This document shows positions 50,394 through 59,676 of a stretch of 64,000 nt of DNA, one piece after another; position 1 is the first letter of the stretch, and every line of letters begins with the position of its first letter. A program made the position numbers and the translations under genes. The notes below the pieces were generated by a model. The model had not been told where the DNA came from. It was given only the letters and a program-made list of their open reading frames with translations, and searched no databases. The stretch comes from Microbacterium sorbitolivorans (GTDB lineage Bacteria; Actinomycetota; Actinomycetes; Actinomycetales; Microbacteriaceae), in contig NZ_KZ848473.1 in the NCBI RefSeq assembly GCF_003327285.1, positions 868,001 through 932,000 on the forward strand, written 5' to 3'.

Positions 50394-51287
50394 ATGTTCA
50401 CTGTTCCCCCTCACATCCACCGGATCGGTCAGCGGGAGTTCGACTTCTCGCGCCAGGTCGCCGTCATGGCGGTGATCAACCGAACGCCCGACTCGTTCTT
50501 TGACCAGGGCGCGACGTTCGCGCTCGACAACGCCGTCGCGGCGTCACTCCGCGCGGCCGAGGGCGGCGCGGATTGGGTGGACATCGGCGGCGTGCCCTTC
50601 GGCCGCGGCCCCGAGGTGTCGACGGAGGAGGAGATCGACCGCGTCACCCCCGTCGTCGAGCAGGTGACGCGCCAGAGCGATGTCGTGATCTCCGTCGACA
50701 CGAACAAGGCGGCCGTCGCGGCCGCGGCGATCGAGGCGGGCGCCGCCGTCATCAACGACACGAGCGGTCTCGGCGACCCTGACATGGCGTCGGTCATCGC
50801 GAAGAGCAACGCGTTCGTCGTCGTCACCCACAGCGTGGGGCCGCCCCGCGTCGAGAAGCCCGCGGCGCACTTCGACGACGTCGTGGCCGAGGTGCGCGCC
50901 TTCCTCGTGGAGCGCGTCGAGCGCGCCGTCGCGGCGGGGATCCCGCGCGAGCGCATCATCATCGATCCGGGCCACGACCTCGACAAGAACACCCTGCACT
51001 CGCTCGAGATCACGCGGCGCCTCGACGAGATCGCCGACATCGGGCTTCCGCTTCTCGCGGCGGTGTCGAACAAGGACTTCGTCGGCGAGGTGCTCGACCG
51101 CAAGAAGAAGGAGCGGCTCGCGGGATCCCTCGCGGCGATGGTGATGTGTGTCGAGCGCGGTGCCCGCATCCTCCGCATGCACGACGTCGCCGCCTCGGTC
51201 GACTCGGCGCGCATGATCGAGGCCGTGATGGGGTGGCGCGAGCCCGTGCGCCTCGAGCACAACACCCACCCGACGCACAACGTCTAG
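50394..51287 (+). CDS. Dihydropteroate synthase-like protein (FolP2 type)
   Basis: The 297-residue protein has the DHPS fold and the NRTPDSFFDQG start motif. However, the second motif reads DIGGVPFGRGPEVSTEEEID instead of DIGGESTRPG, as in the actinobacterial FolP2 paralogues, which lack DHPS activity and have been linked to glucosyl-3-phosphoglycerate pathways. So its role in folate is doubtful. It precedes a RibD-like reductase by 7 bases; this gene pair recurs in actinobacteria. Confidence 0.8.
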   Translation: MFTVPPHIHRIGQREFDFSRQVAVMAVINRTPDSFFDQGATFALDNAVAASLRAAEGGADWVDIGGVPFGRGPEVSTEEEIDRVTPVVEQVTRQSDVVISVDTNKAAVAAAAIEAGAAVINDTSGLGDPDMASVIAKSNAFVVVTHSVGPPRVEKPAAHFDDVVAEVRAFLVERVERAVAAGIPRERIIIDPGHDLDKNTLHSLEITRRLDEIADIGLPLLAAVSNKDFVGEVLDRKKKERLAGSLAAMVMCVERGARILRMHDVAASVDSARMIEAVMGWREPVRLEHNTHPTHNV

Positions 51288-51294
51288 GAGCATC

Positions 51295-52035
51295 ATGATC
51301 GACCGCCTCTGGCCCTCGCCCCACGCCGACCTTGACGACGACATGCTGCTGGAGGCATATGCCTTCCCCGAGGCAGATTCCTGGCTGCGCATGAACTTCA
51401 TCTCGAGCGTCGACGGCGCCGCGACCCGCGACGGCCTCTCGGGCGGTCTCGGAGACGAGGCCGATCATCGCGTGTTCGACCTGCTCCGCTACGGGGCCGA
51501 CGTCGTGCTCGTGGCCGCCGGGACGGCGCGCGACGAGGGCTACGCGGCGATGCGGCTGGGCGACGCGGCGGTCGCATGGCGTGAGGCGCGCGGTCTTCCC
51601 GCGCACCCCGTCTTCGCGCTCGTCACCCGCTCCGCCGACCTGGATCCGGCATCGTCGATCTTCACCGACGCGCCCGTGCGGCCCATCGTCTACACCGTCT
51701 CGTCCGCGAGCCCGGACAGGCGCGACGCGCTCGCGCGGGTGGCCGACGTCGTCATCGTCGGCGAGAACGACACCGATCTCGCGGCCGTCCGCGCCGACCT
51801 CGCCTCGCGCGGCCTCACGCGGATCCACAGCGAGGGAGGGCCGAGCCTCTTCGGCGCGGCCCTCTCGGCCGGCGTCGTCGACGAGCTCTGCCTCACCCTC
51901 GCGCCGACCCTCGAGGGCGGCACGGCGCGCCGCATCTCGGCGGCGTCCGAGGCGGCCCCCACTCCCCTGCGCCTCGTCGGCGCGATGCGGTCGGGCGACG
52001 AACTGCTCCTGAGGTATTCCACTCGGCATCCCTAG
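51295..52035 (+). CDS. RibD C-terminal domain reductase
   Basis: The 246-residue protein corresponds to the reductase domain of RibD and related dihydrofolate-reductase-fold enzymes: MNFISSVDGAATRDGLSGG near residue 32, DVVLVAAGTARDEGY, and IHSEGGPSLFGAAL near the C-terminus. It lacks the deaminase domain, so it may reduce a pyrimidine or folate-like compound in a partly separate pathway. It is translated after the FolP2-like gene. Confidence 0.82.
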   Translation: MIDRLWPSPHADLDDDMLLEAYAFPEADSWLRMNFISSVDGAATRDGLSGGLGDEADHRVFDLLRYGADVVLVAAGTARDEGYAAMRLGDAAVAWREARGLPAHPVFALVTRSADLDPASSIFTDAPVRPIVYTVSSASPDRRDALARVADVVIVGENDTDLAAVRADLASRGLTRIHSEGGPSLFGAALSAGVVDELCLTLAPTLEGGTARRISAASEAAPTPLRLVGAMRSGDELLLRYSTRHP

Positions 52036-52097
52036 AGCCTTCGGGAGTAGCGTGACGGGTCTTGTCTTCCCACACCTGTTGAAGGGGTGACCCGCCG

Positions 52098-53612
52098 GTG
52101 ACCCAGGCCCCGAAACCCGCCGTGTCGCGCACGCTGCGCGCCGCCGCATCGACCATCGCCTGGGTGCTGTTCTGGGCCGGGCTGACGCTGCTCATCGCGA
52201 GCCTCGGCATCCGCGTCTTCTACGGCAAGATCTCGCTCGACCAGCTTCTGCTCAACCTCATCGCCGTGCAGACCGACGGCGGGGGCGGCGCGGGCCTCGT
52301 CTGGGCGGCCATCATCGCGATCGGCGTCCTCCCGATCGCGGCGACGCTCGCGCTCGCGTTCGGGCGCCGCAGGCGGGTCCGCCGCGCTGCGCGCGCCGGT
52401 CGCCCCCGGGCGCGGATCCTGGGGCCGGTCGGCATGCTCGCGACCGTCGCGGTCGCCTGCGCCGGATCATTCGCGTTCGCGACGACCATCAAGCTGCCCG
52501 ACTACGTGCGCTCGGCCGCCAACACCGCCGACATCGGCGACTATTACGTCGCGCCCCGCGTCGCGGACGCGAGCGGCGCCCACAACGTCGTCGTCATCTA
52601 CCTCGAGTCGGGCGAGGAGACGCTCGAGGATCCGGCGGTCACCGAGGTGAACCCGTACGAGCGGCTCAACGAGGCGACCGCCGACTTCGGTAGCATCGAC
52701 GAACTGACGCAGTACGCCGGCGGCGGCTGGACCATGGCGGGCCTCGTCTCGACGCAGTGCGGCCTGCCCCTCAAGGGCATCGTCGCGGCCTCGCGCGGCG
52801 AGATCATCGACGACCTCTCTGGCGGGCTCACGAGCTACCTGCCGGGCGCGAGTTGCGTCGGCGACGTGCTCGCCGAGGCCGGGTACCGCAACGTCTTCAT
52901 GGGCGGCGCGAACGCGGCGTTCGCGGCGAAGGGGCTCTTCCTGAGCGACCACGGCTACGGCGCCGAGCTCGACCTCCTGCACTGGCGCGAGCTCGGCGAG
53001 GCCGAGGCCGATATGCGCAGCGACTGGGGGCTCAGCGACGAGCGCCTCATGGCGCGCGCGATCGAGCAGGTCGACGCGCTCCACGACGACTACGAGTCGA
53101 CCGGGCAGCTCTTCAACCTCGGCGTGCTGACGCTCGACACCCACGAGCCGGCGCACGCCTACGACTACTGCCCCATCGAGACCGAGGAGGAGATGACCTC
53201 GATCTACGCGTGCTCAATGGATCAGGTCACCGGCCTCGTCGAGCACATGCGCGAGGCCAGCTACCTCGACGACACCGCCCTCGTCATCATGGGCGATCAC
53301 CTCAAGCAGACAGGAATCGCCGCCGCGTTCCACGCCGAGCTCGCCGATCGCACCGACCGCACGATCTACAACCGCATCTGGGTTCCCGGCGGCACGCCCG
53401 CGACGCGCGGGAGCGTCGACCAGCTGAGCATGTACGGCACGATCCTCGAGGCCGCGGGGCTGCACATCGGGGGCGGCGCGGCGGGCCTCGGCGTCTCGGC
53501 CTTCGCCGAGCGGATCCCCGACGCGTCGCCCCTCGCGCTCAGCTCATCCCGCTACCGCGCGCTCCTCACCTCGCGGTCCGACGACTTCTACGAGGCGGCA
53601 TGGGGCCACTAG
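52098..53612 (+). CDS. LTA synthase-like sulfatase-fold membrane protein
   Basis: The 504-residue protein has three or so N-terminal membrane helices (residues 18-40, 63-86 and 112-132), then an extracellular alkaline phosphatase/sulfatase-fold domain. The catalytic threonine region is MAGLVSTQCGLPLKG near residue 215, and metal ligands are suggested by LTLDTHEPAHAY and MGDHLKQTG. It may be a phosphoglycerol transferase for cell-envelope polymers. The GTG start lies 62 bases after the reductase. Its stop shares CTAG with the convergent lacI stop. Confidence 0.82.
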   Translation: MTQAPKPAVSRTLRAAASTIAWVLFWAGLTLLIASLGIRVFYGKISLDQLLLNLIAVQTDGGGGAGLVWAAIIAIGVLPIAATLALAFGRRRRVRRAARAGRPRARILGPVGMLATVAVACAGSFAFATTIKLPDYVRSAANTADIGDYYVAPRVADASGAHNVVVIYLESGEETLEDPAVTEVNPYERLNEATADFGSIDELTQYAGGGWTMAGLVSTQCGLPLKGIVAASRGEIIDDLSGGLTSYLPGASCVGDVLAEAGYRNVFMGGANAAFAAKGLFLSDHGYGAELDLLHWRELGEAEADMRSDWGLSDERLMARAIEQVDALHDDYESTGQLFNLGVLTLDTHEPAHAYDYCPIETEEEMTSIYACSMDQVTGLVEHMREASYLDDTALVIMGDHLKQTGIAAAFHAELADRTDRTIYNRIWVPGGTPATRGSVDQLSMYGTILEAAGLHIGGGAAGLGVSAFAERIPDASPLALSSSRYRALLTSRSDDFYEAAWGH

Positions 53613-54649
53613 TGCGCGCGACCGACCGAGCTCTCGCGCGCGCTGAGGGTGGGCTTCAGGACGACGCGGCGGTGCATATGGTCGGGGTCGCGGATCTCGT
53701 CGAGTAGCAGGTTCATGCCCGCCTGGCCGACCGCATACCCCGGCAGGTCGATCGTCGAGAGCGGCACGACGTTGTCGTACCCCGACTTGTTGTCGTCGCA
53801 CGCGATCAGGGCGACGTCGTCCGGGATCCGGAACCCGCGCGCGAGGAGCTCGGGCATGAGGCCCGTCGCGACGAGGTCGGCCGCGGTGATGATGCCGTCG
53901 GGCATCTCGCCGGGCGCGCGCGCCGCGAGCTCGCGGGCCACCGCCCGCCCGTCGGTTGCCTGAATGTCGCCGCTCGCGACGAACTCGAGCGTCGCCCCCG
54001 CGTGCTCGGCCACGGCCCGCTCGGCGCCCGCGAGCCGTTCACCGATCGCGTGGATCGATCGCAGCCCGCCCGCGAACGCGAGGCGCGAGCGCCCCTGGCT
54101 CAGCAGGTGGTCGGCCGCGAGATAACCGGAGAGCTCGTAGTCGATGCGCACGGTGCAGGCGTCGACGTCGAGGTCGGTCGCGACGTCGAGCAGCACGACG
54201 CGTCCGCCGGCCTGGCGGATCCGCGCGACGCCGCTGACGTCGTTATCAAAGACCGCCAACAGGATCCCCCGCAGCTGGTTTTCCACGAAGTGGTCGATGT
54301 AGGTTGCCTGCCGCGCCGTGCTGCCTTCGACGCCCGCGTTGGCCACAACGAGGTACATGCCGGACGACGACGTGACGTCCTCCGCGCCGCGGGCGATGTC
54401 GGTGTAGAGCGAGTTCGAGATGTCGACCATGACGTAGCCGACGGTGTTGCTGCGCCCGGCCGCGAGGGTGCGGGCGGCGCTGTTGCGCACGTAGCCGAGC
54501 CGCGTGATCGTCTCCGACACCCGCTCGATCACCTCGTCGCGCACACGCTCGGGGTGGTTGAGAACGTTCGAGACCGTCCCGAGCGACACGCCCGCGGCGG
54601 CCGCGACCTCGCTCATCGTCACGGTTCCGCGCGATGGGGAACTCACCAT
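53609..54649 (-). CDS. LacI family transcriptional regulator
   Basis: The 346-residue protein has the LacI HTH (TMSEVAAAAGVSLGTVSNVL, NHPERVRDEVIERV) and a periplasmic-binding-protein-like sensor domain with YELSGYLAADHLLSQGRSRLAFAGG. It lies downstream of the rhamnosidase and transporter genes and very probably represses them in the absence of a rhamnoside. A palindrome with the AAGCGCTT core typical for LacI-type operators precedes the rhamnosidase gene. Confidence 0.92.
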   Translation of the reverse strand: MVSSPSRGTVTMSEVAAAAGVSLGTVSNVLNHPERVRDEVIERVSETITRLGYVRNSAARTLAAGRSNTVGYVMVDISNSLYTDIARGAEDVTSSSGMYLVVANAGVEGSTARQATYIDHFVENQLRGILLAVFDNDVSGVARIRQAGGRVVLLDVATDLDVDACTVRIDYELSGYLAADHLLSQGRSRLAFAGGLRSIHAIGERLAGAERAVAEHAGATLEFVASGDIQATDGRAVARELAARAPGEMPDGIITAADLVATGLMPELLARGFRIPDDVALIACDDNKSGYDNVVPLSTIDLPGYAVGQAGMNLLLDEIRDPDHMHRRVVLKPTLSARESSVGRAH

Positions 54650-54668
54650 CTGTCCTCCTTATACGCGC

Positions 54669-54720
54669 CGACGCCCGACGCAGGCGAAGCGATTCACGCT
54701 AGCACAGGCGTCGGGCGTCG
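54669..54720. repeat. 13-bp inverted repeat between MFS and lacI genes
   Basis: CGACGCCCGACGC (54669-54681) and its exact complement (54708-54720) flank a 26-base centre that contains AGCG-ATTCA-CGCT. The outer stem may be a terminator for the upstream genes (no T-run), and the inner small palindrome resembles a half-conserved LacI-type operator close to the lacI start. Function is uncertain. Confidence 0.45.
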
Positions 54721-54733
54721 TATGGGTGGGTGA

Positions 54734-56008
54734 TTACGCGTCGGCCGAAGCGTTCTCGGCGTCGCGAAGCGCCGGGTCGTCGTCGGTCGCCTTGGGCATC
54801 CGCGCGATCCAGAAGATACCGATCGCGAAGGCGACGATGCTCGTGCCCGCCATCAGGAAGAAGATGCTCGTCGCGCCGAAGGCAACGAGCGACGGGATAA
54901 GCAGGCCGACGAGCGCCGCCACGATGCGGGTGAACGCGATCGTGATGCCCTGCGCGGTAGCGCGGTGCGACGTCGGGAAGAGCTCCTGCGACCAGACCTT
55001 ATACATCGGCTCGCCCGCGACGGCGCCGCCGATCGAGTAGAGCACGCCAAAGATGACGAGCGTCGTCACCGTCACGCCGAGGAGAGCTGGGATCATGAAG
55101 GCGACGAGGCTGAGGATTGCCATGATCGCGAACCAGATCATGCGGCGGCGGCCATCAACGATGCGCATGAGCAACAGGAGCGAGGCCGCGCTGACGATCG
55201 TGATGATCATGCCGATCGTCGAGGCCGTCGACACCGTCGAGCCCGCAACCGTCGTGTACATGTAGGTCGAGAACTGGCCGTTGATGTTCGCGGCGATGTT
55301 GACGAGGGCATAGAAGACGCCCGTCGCGACGAGCGCGCTGAGGTAGCGGCGCGTCAGCAGCGGCTTGAAGGCGCTGAGGCCGCGCATCTCGGGCTTGACC
55401 GCCATCATGGCGGCGGTAGTCTGCCACGCCTTCGACTCGGGCAGGCGCAGGCGCAGGACCAGGACGATGATCGCGATGACGAGCAGGTGTCCGTAGAGGA
55501 TGCGGCCAGCGATGACGCCGAGGTTACCGAAGAGCGCGCCGAGCAGGCTCACGATGATGACGCCAGCCATCCAGAGGATGTGCGTGAACGAGACCATCTT
55601 GCCGCGGTTGTCGTTGCTCGCCGCCTCGGCGATCATCGACATCGAGACGGGCAGGTCGGCGCCGGCAGCGAAGCCGAGCAGGATGATGCCCGGGTAGAGC
55701 CACGCGATTCCCGGCGCGAAGGTCAAGATCGCGGCGCCGACCGCGAAGAGCGACAGCGTCAGGATGAAGATACGGCGGCGACCGAAGCGGTCGCCGAGGC
55801 GGCCACCGATGAGCGCACCGACGGCGATCGAGAAGGTCAGGATCGACGATAGCGGCGCGATCGTCTCGATGCCGAAGCCGAACTCGTTGCCGTAAAGCAC
55901 GAGGGCGGTTCCGGTGGTCACGATGGCGCCGGCGTCGAGGTACGACACCATGCCGGAGAGGAAGGCGACCCACCAGGCGTGGCGGTTCGCGGAACGGGTG
56001 CTAGTCAT
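54734..56008 (-). CDS. MFS transporter (sugar porter-like)
   Basis: The 424-residue protein has twelve membrane helices, the MFS GGRLGDRFGRRRIFILTL motif between helices 2 and 3, and the RLRLPESKAW motif after helix 6 typical of sugar porters. It lies between the GH78 rhamnosidase and the lacI gene on the same strand, so it probably imports rhamnosides or rhamnose. It is 31 bases downstream of the rhamnosidase. Confidence 0.88.
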   Translation of the reverse strand: MTSTRSANRHAWWVAFLSGMVSYLDAGAIVTTGTALVLYGNEFGFGIETIAPLSSILTFSIAVGALIGGRLGDRFGRRRIFILTLSLFAVGAAILTFAPGIAWLYPGIILLGFAAGADLPVSMSMIAEAASNDNRGKMVSFTHILWMAGVIIVSLLGALFGNLGVIAGRILYGHLLVIAIIVLVLRLRLPESKAWQTTAAMMAVKPEMRGLSAFKPLLTRRYLSALVATGVFYALVNIAANINGQFSTYMYTTVAGSTVSTASTIGMIITIVSAASLLLLMRIVDGRRRMIWFAIMAILSLVAFMIPALLGVTVTTLVIFGVLYSIGGAVAGEPMYKVWSQELFPTSHRATAQGITIAFTRIVAALVGLLIPSLVAFGATSIFFLMAGTSIVAFAIGIFWIARMPKATDDDPALRDAENASADA

Positions 56009-56039
56009 GAGAGTTCTCCTTCGAACGTACGAGAGGTTG

Positions 56040-58691
56040 CTAAGAAATGAAGTGGTGCGTGCCGGATCCGACCTCGACCGGCTCGCGACCCGGCAGGTCG
56101 ATCACGGCGGTGGTGTTCGGCGGCACGACGACGGTCGCGTCGAGCGCGCTCCGCTCGCCGGCCCCCGGATCCGCGGCCGCCCACTCGACACGGATCCCGC
56201 CGAACGCGGTGTCGAGCTGGGCCGACGCGCGCGATGCGAGGCCCGCGCGCGGGCGCACGAGGAACTTCTGCCAGCCGGTCTCGAGCGGCGCGATGCCGCC
56301 CACATCGCGGTGGAGCCAGTCGGCGACGGCGCCCAGCGCGTAGTGGTTGAAGCTCGTCATCTCGCCGGGGTTGATGGATCCGTCGGGAAGCATCGAGTCC
56401 CAGCGCTCCCAGATCGTGGTCGCGCCCATCGAGACGGGGTAGAGCCAGCTCGGCAGCTCCGAGGTCTGCAGCATCGCCTGGGCGACGTCGCGGTGGCCCG
56501 ACATCGTGAGAGCGTCCGAGATGATCGGCGTGCCGACGAAGCCCGTGCCGATGCGGTGCTGCCCGCGCTCGACGATGCCGGCGAGGCGCTCCCCCGCCGC
56601 CGCAACGAGCTCCTCGGGCAAGAGACCGAAGGCGATGCCGACGGCGTAGGCCGTCTGGCTGTCCGACATCATCCGGCCGGCCGGCGTGACGTATGCGCGC
56701 TGGAAGGCCGCGCGCACCTCGTCCGCGAACGCGGAGTAGACGGCCTCGTCGTCGGCGTAGCCGAGCGCCGCGGCGGCCTCGGCGACGAGGGTCGCCGAGC
56801 GGTACGCGTACGCCGTCGCGACGAGGTACGGGTCGGTCTTCGCCTCGAACGGGCGCTCCGGCGGCGCCGTGGGGTCGAGCCAGTCGGCGAGCTGCATGCC
56901 CGACTCCCAGAGCCCGTCGATGCACTCGCCGCGCACGACGTCGACCCACGAGCGCATGCTCGGATACTGCGCCGCGAGCAGGCCGAGATCGCCCTGCTGC
57001 CGGTAGAGCGCCATGGGTACGACGGTGGTCACGTCGCTCCACGCCGCCATGGGCGTCGGAGGAAACAGGTTCTGGTCGATGAGCGGCACGTAGAGCGGGC
57101 CGACTCCGCCGATGCGGGCCTGGTCGGCCGCGACGCTCTCCATCCACGAGCCTAGGAACGCCTGGGTGTCGAAGAGGTAGCCGGCGGTGTCGGCGAACAC
57201 CTGGATGTCGCCCGTCCAGCCCAGGCGCTCGTCGCGCTGGGGACAGTCGGACGGGATCGACACGAAGTTGCTGCGCGTGCTCCACACGACGTTCTGGTGC
57301 AGGCGGTTGATCTCGGCGATGTCGGTGTCGAACCAACCGGTGCGCACGAGGTCGCTGCCGATAACCTCGGCCACCACCTCGACGGCCGCGGGGTCGACGC
57401 CGGTGATCTCGGCGTAGCGGAAGCCGTGGAACGTGAACCGTGGGGCCCATTCCTCGACGCCGCCGCCCGCGAGCGTGTACTCGTCGGCGGCCTCGGCGAA
57501 GCGCAGGGGGCGCACGCCGAGCTCGTCACGTTCGATGACCTCGGCGTGGCGGATCCGGATCGTCGTGCCCGCCTCGCCCGATACGCGGATGCGGAGCCGG
57601 CCGACGAGGTTCTGGCCGAAGTCGAGAATCGTGCCGCCCGAGGCCGTCGCCACCGTCGCGGCGACCTCGCGGCGCTCGGTCACGCGCACGGGCGGGGCGC
57701 CCGCGGGGCGCAGGCGGGCCGGATCCGCCGGGGCGACGACCGCCGGCGCAGCGCCGGGCAGCGCGCCCTCGAGGGTGAGACCGGCGTCGCTGAGGCGCGC
57801 GTCGAAGCGCTCGCCCTGGTAGATGCTCGCGAATCGGATGGCGCTCGCGATGGTCGCCGACCACGACTCGTCGGTCGTGATCGTCTCGACGCCGCCGTCG
57901 GCGTACTCGATGCGGAGCTGGGCCGAGAGCGCCCGCGCGCCGCGCCACGTGCGGAAGAAGTCGCCGTCGAAGCCGAAGTACTCGGCGTACCAGCCCGGGC
58001 CGACCCACGCCCCGAGGGCGTGATCGCCGGCCGACAGTCGGTCGGTCACATCGACGGTCGAGAAGTTCAGGAGGTCGCGGTAGGAGGTCCAGCCGGGCGC
58101 GAGCAGTTCGTCGGAGACAGGCTCGCCGTCGATCGTGAACTCGACGACGCCGTGCGCGGTGTACGACAGCAGGGCGCGCGAGACGGGGCGCTCGATCGTG
58201 ACGTCGCGGCGGAATCGGCTGGTCCCGCGGTCGGCGGTCTCGGCGCGGAGCGCCGCACGGACCTCGTCGTTCGTGGATCCGTCGCGCACGGTCGCGGGAT
58301 CCGGGGCGCCCGCGGTCGCGTCGTCGGCGGCCGCAACGAAGGCGGCGTTCCAGTCGGCGGGCGACAGCGGGCCGGCCTCGACGGCCGTCCACTCGCCCGC
58401 GGGGATTTCGGATCCGTCGGCGCCGGTCACCGAGACGCGAATCTCGGCGCGCTCGTATGCCGAGAGCGGCGCGAAGGGCCAGGCGACCGAAGCGCTCGCG
58501 TTGCCGGCGACCTCGTGGCGCTCAATGCGTTCCCCACGGCGCGCCTCGACGACCGCACCCGCCTGCGTCCAGCCCTCGGCGTCGGTGTCGACGCGCCAGC
58601 TGAGCGACGGGTTCGGCGAGGATACGAAGCGGGGGGCTCCCCTGCCGCCCGCACGCACCTCAACGACACGCGAATGAGTGGAAAGTGACAT
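56040..58691 (-). CDS. Alpha-L-rhamnosidase, GH78
   Basis: The 883-residue enzyme removes terminal L-rhamnose from rhamnosides. It has no signal peptide, so it acts in the cytosol. Layout: N-terminal beta-sandwich domains (residues 1-330), a linker, and the (alpha/alpha)6 barrel with the GH78 hallmark SDCPQRDERLGWTGDIQVFA near residue 485 containing the general acid, and GATTIWERWDS near residue 760. It forms a unit with the MFS transporter and LacI regulator, under the operator at 58710-58727. Confidence 0.92.
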   Translation of the reverse strand: MSLSTHSRVVEVRAGGRGAPRFVSSPNPSLSWRVDTDAEGWTQAGAVVEARRGERIERHEVAGNASASVAWPFAPLSAYERAEIRVSVTGADGSEIPAGEWTAVEAGPLSPADWNAAFVAAADDATAGAPDPATVRDGSTNDEVRAALRAETADRGTSRFRRDVTIERPVSRALLSYTAHGVVEFTIDGEPVSDELLAPGWTSYRDLLNFSTVDVTDRLSAGDHALGAWVGPGWYAEYFGFDGDFFRTWRGARALSAQLRIEYADGGVETITTDESWSATIASAIRFASIYQGERFDARLSDAGLTLEGALPGAAPAVVAPADPARLRPAGAPPVRVTERREVAATVATASGGTILDFGQNLVGRLRIRVSGEAGTTIRIRHAEVIERDELGVRPLRFAEAADEYTLAGGGVEEWAPRFTFHGFRYAEITGVDPAAVEVVAEVIGSDLVRTGWFDTDIAEINRLHQNVVWSTRSNFVSIPSDCPQRDERLGWTGDIQVFADTAGYLFDTQAFLGSWMESVAADQARIGGVGPLYVPLIDQNLFPPTPMAAWSDVTTVVPMALYRQQGDLGLLAAQYPSMRSWVDVVRGECIDGLWESGMQLADWLDPTAPPERPFEAKTDPYLVATAYAYRSATLVAEAAAALGYADDEAVYSAFADEVRAAFQRAYVTPAGRMMSDSQTAYAVGIAFGLLPEELVAAAGERLAGIVERGQHRIGTGFVGTPIISDALTMSGHRDVAQAMLQTSELPSWLYPVSMGATTIWERWDSMLPDGSINPGEMTSFNHYALGAVADWLHRDVGGIAPLETGWQKFLVRPRAGLASRASAQLDTAFGGIRVEWAAADPGAGERSALDATVVVPPNTTAVIDLPGREPVEVGSGTHHFIS

Positions 58692-58709
58692 CTACGTCCT
58701 CCATCGAAG

Positions 58710-58727
58710 AATTGAAGCGCTTTAATT
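58710..58727 (-). promoter_or_regulatory. LacI-type operator of the rhamnosidase operon
   Basis: AATTGAAGCGCTTTAATT is an 18-base palindrome matching at 16 positions, with the AAGCGCTT centre that LacI-family repressors prefer. It lies 18 bases upstream of the rhamnosidase start in an AT-rich strip that could hold the -10 box, so the repressor would block transcription. Confidence 0.8.
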
Positions 58728-58773
58728 GTAACGCATCAAAACCCGACGACGAGGCGCCAATGCCGCGAGGCGC

Positions 58774-59676
58774 TCAGCGCGCGACGTCGCCGAGCGGTTC
58801 GCCGCGCAGCCAGCGCGCGGCCGCGGGCACGATGGGGTGACGCACCGCCGGCACGGATCCGTGGATCCCCTTGCGCACCTCGACGAGCGTCGCGTCGGGC
58901 ATCGCGCGGCCGAGCGCCGCGGCGGTCGCGCGGAAGTAATCGGCGCTCTTCTCGCCCACGAGAATGCAGACGTTCGACGGCATGTGCGCGAAGTCGGCCG
59001 CGCGCGCCTCCTCCGTGAAGGCGGCGCGCAGCTCGGCGGCGCCCGCGGGAAAGAGCGACTCGGACATGCCGCGCAGGCCCGTCCTCACGCACACCGCCAT
59101 GACGCCGGCGACCATCCACGAGGGCGCCCGCGACAGCGTGTGCGAGCGGCCCATGACCCGCTCGACGACGGCGGCCGCGCGACCCCACTTCCGGCGCTCC
59201 ACGTAGCCTTCGAACCGCGGTAGCCACGCAGCGTCCATCGAGCCATCGAGGTTGATGGCAGGGTCATAGACGATCGTGCTCTCGGGCACGAGCGGATCCC
59301 CCGCCGCCGCGAGCGCCCGCACCGCGTGCAGCACGATCGCGCCGCCGAGCGAGTGGCCGAGCACGTGGCGGGCCCCCGACTCGGACAGCGCCGTGCGCAC
59401 GTCGGAGAGCTCGGTGTCAAAGCGATACGAGTCGTCGACGGGGCTCGAGCCACCCTTCCCGCGGCGGTCATAGACGTGGATCGCCCACCCGCCGCCGAGC
59501 TCGCGCACGAGCGCCGCCGCGAACGGCGCGTAGATCGCGGCGGGCAGGAACGCGCCGCACACGACGACGAGCGTGCGCTCGGGCGGCGCCCCGGGCTCGC
59601 CGAACACGAGGTCGCGGAGCGTCGCGCCGTCCGCCGCACGCCACTCGCGGGTCTCGGCAGGCGTCAGGGCCGTCAC
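58774..59676 (-). CDS. Alpha/beta hydrolase
   Basis: The 300-residue protein has the nucleophile elbow GHSLGG near residue 105, HVYDRRGKGGSSP near residue 65, and a likely catalytic histidine at GIHGSV near the C-terminus. The substrate is unknown. The GTG start overlaps the Gfo/Idh stop by 4 bases. It lies upstream of the rhamnosidase and may act on the same group of sugar esters or glycosides. Confidence 0.85.
   Translation of the reverse strand: MTALTPAETREWRAADGATLRDLVFGEPGAPPERTLVVVCGAFLPAAIYAPFAAALVRELGGGWAIHVYDRRGKGGSSPVDDSYRFDTELSDVRTALSESGARHVLGHSLGGAIVLHAVRALAAAGDPLVPESTIVYDPAINLDGSMDAAWLPRFEGYVERRKWGRAAAVVERVMGRSHTLSRAPSWMVAGVMAVCVRTGLRGMSESLFPAGAAELRAAFTEEARAADFAHMPSNVCILVGEKSADYFRATAAALGRAMPDATLVEVRKGIHGSVPAVRHPIVPAAARWLRGEPLGDVAR

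Noticed and set aside
53609..53612. Shared CTAG forming both convergent stop codons
   Set aside because: Neat but common in compact actinobacterial genomes; no functional meaning inferred.
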